Assembly: GCA_036723735.1 (NCBI GenBank) | Contig: DAIMGT010000086.1 | Location: 1 to 13,730, forward strand | Source of the DNA: UBA4656 sp002405525 | GTDB lineage: Bacteria; Pseudomonadota; Gammaproteobacteria; Xanthomonadales; Ahniellaceae | Length of the DNA stretch: 13,730 nt | Reading direction: 5' to 3' | Shown: piece after piece, positions 13,677-13,730 of the stretch | Position numbering within the stretch: position 1 is the stretch's first letter | Layout of the letters: every line of letters begins with the position of its first letter | Position numbers and translations under genes: made by a program | Notes under the pieces: generated by a model | What the model saw: the letters and a program-made list of their open reading frames with translations, nothing else | Database searches by the model: none | What the model was told of the DNA's origin: nothing

Positions 13677-13730
<54 letters not shown>

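Overview
This window looks like a draft contig from a high-GC gammaproteobacterium of the Xanthomonadaceae/Lysobacteraceae type (Xanthomonas, Lysobacter, Luteimonas or Pseudoxanthomonas relatives). The placement is inferred from the very high G/C at third codon positions, the three-gene pntAA-pntAB-pntB layout, the ferredoxin-ggt pair and the paired GTAG-type palindromic repeats. No rRNA or tRNA gene is present to fix the taxon. The last 54 bases are almost pure G, which points to a sequencing artefact at a contig end.

Layout, left to right. (1) Bases 1-2403 are accessory in character. A full-length integron-type tyrosine recombinase (intI, + strand) has only about 200 bases of upstream sequence, where an attI site would be expected. 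Behind it lie a small unrecognised ORF and an AbiEii-like nucleotidyltransferase gene broken by a 4-base tandem duplication. (2) Bases 2404-5295 (- strand) hold the proton-translocating NAD(P) transhydrogenase operon pntAA-pntAB-pntB, intact and tightly packed. (3) Bases 5296-5586 are a repeat-bearing intergenic region with a nearly perfect 26-bp-arm palindrome and a heptamer repeat. (4) Bases 5587-7067 (+) carry a YdjA-like nitroreductase followed closely by a stand-alone 5'-3' exonuclease of the Xni/ExoIX type. (5) Bases 7074-10476 hold a secreted SMP-30/NHL-type beta-propeller protein (-), a divergent Nudix hydrolase (+), and a two-gene - strand unit of a metallo-beta-lactamase-fold hydrolase and an exported DUF4920 protein. 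(6) Bases 10477-11707 have no intact gene. They hold a second heptamer repeat, an IS110-family transposase remnant with two frameshifts and a lost C-terminus, an A/C-rich patch and a second copy of the palindromic repeat. (7) Bases 11708-13659 (-) carry a ferredoxin gene overlapping a periplasmic gamma-glutamyltransferase gene by 4 bases.

Most of the metabolic genes are ordinary housekeeping or redox functions: NADPH supply by transhydrogenase, nucleotide-sugar or ADP-ribose clean-up by Nudix, glutathione turnover by GGT. I did not find a convincing new multi-gene system. The parts that most repay a second look are the apparently intact integron integrase at the contig edge, the inactivated nucleotidyltransferase module behind it, and the two families of dispersed intergenic repeats that occur in more than one place.
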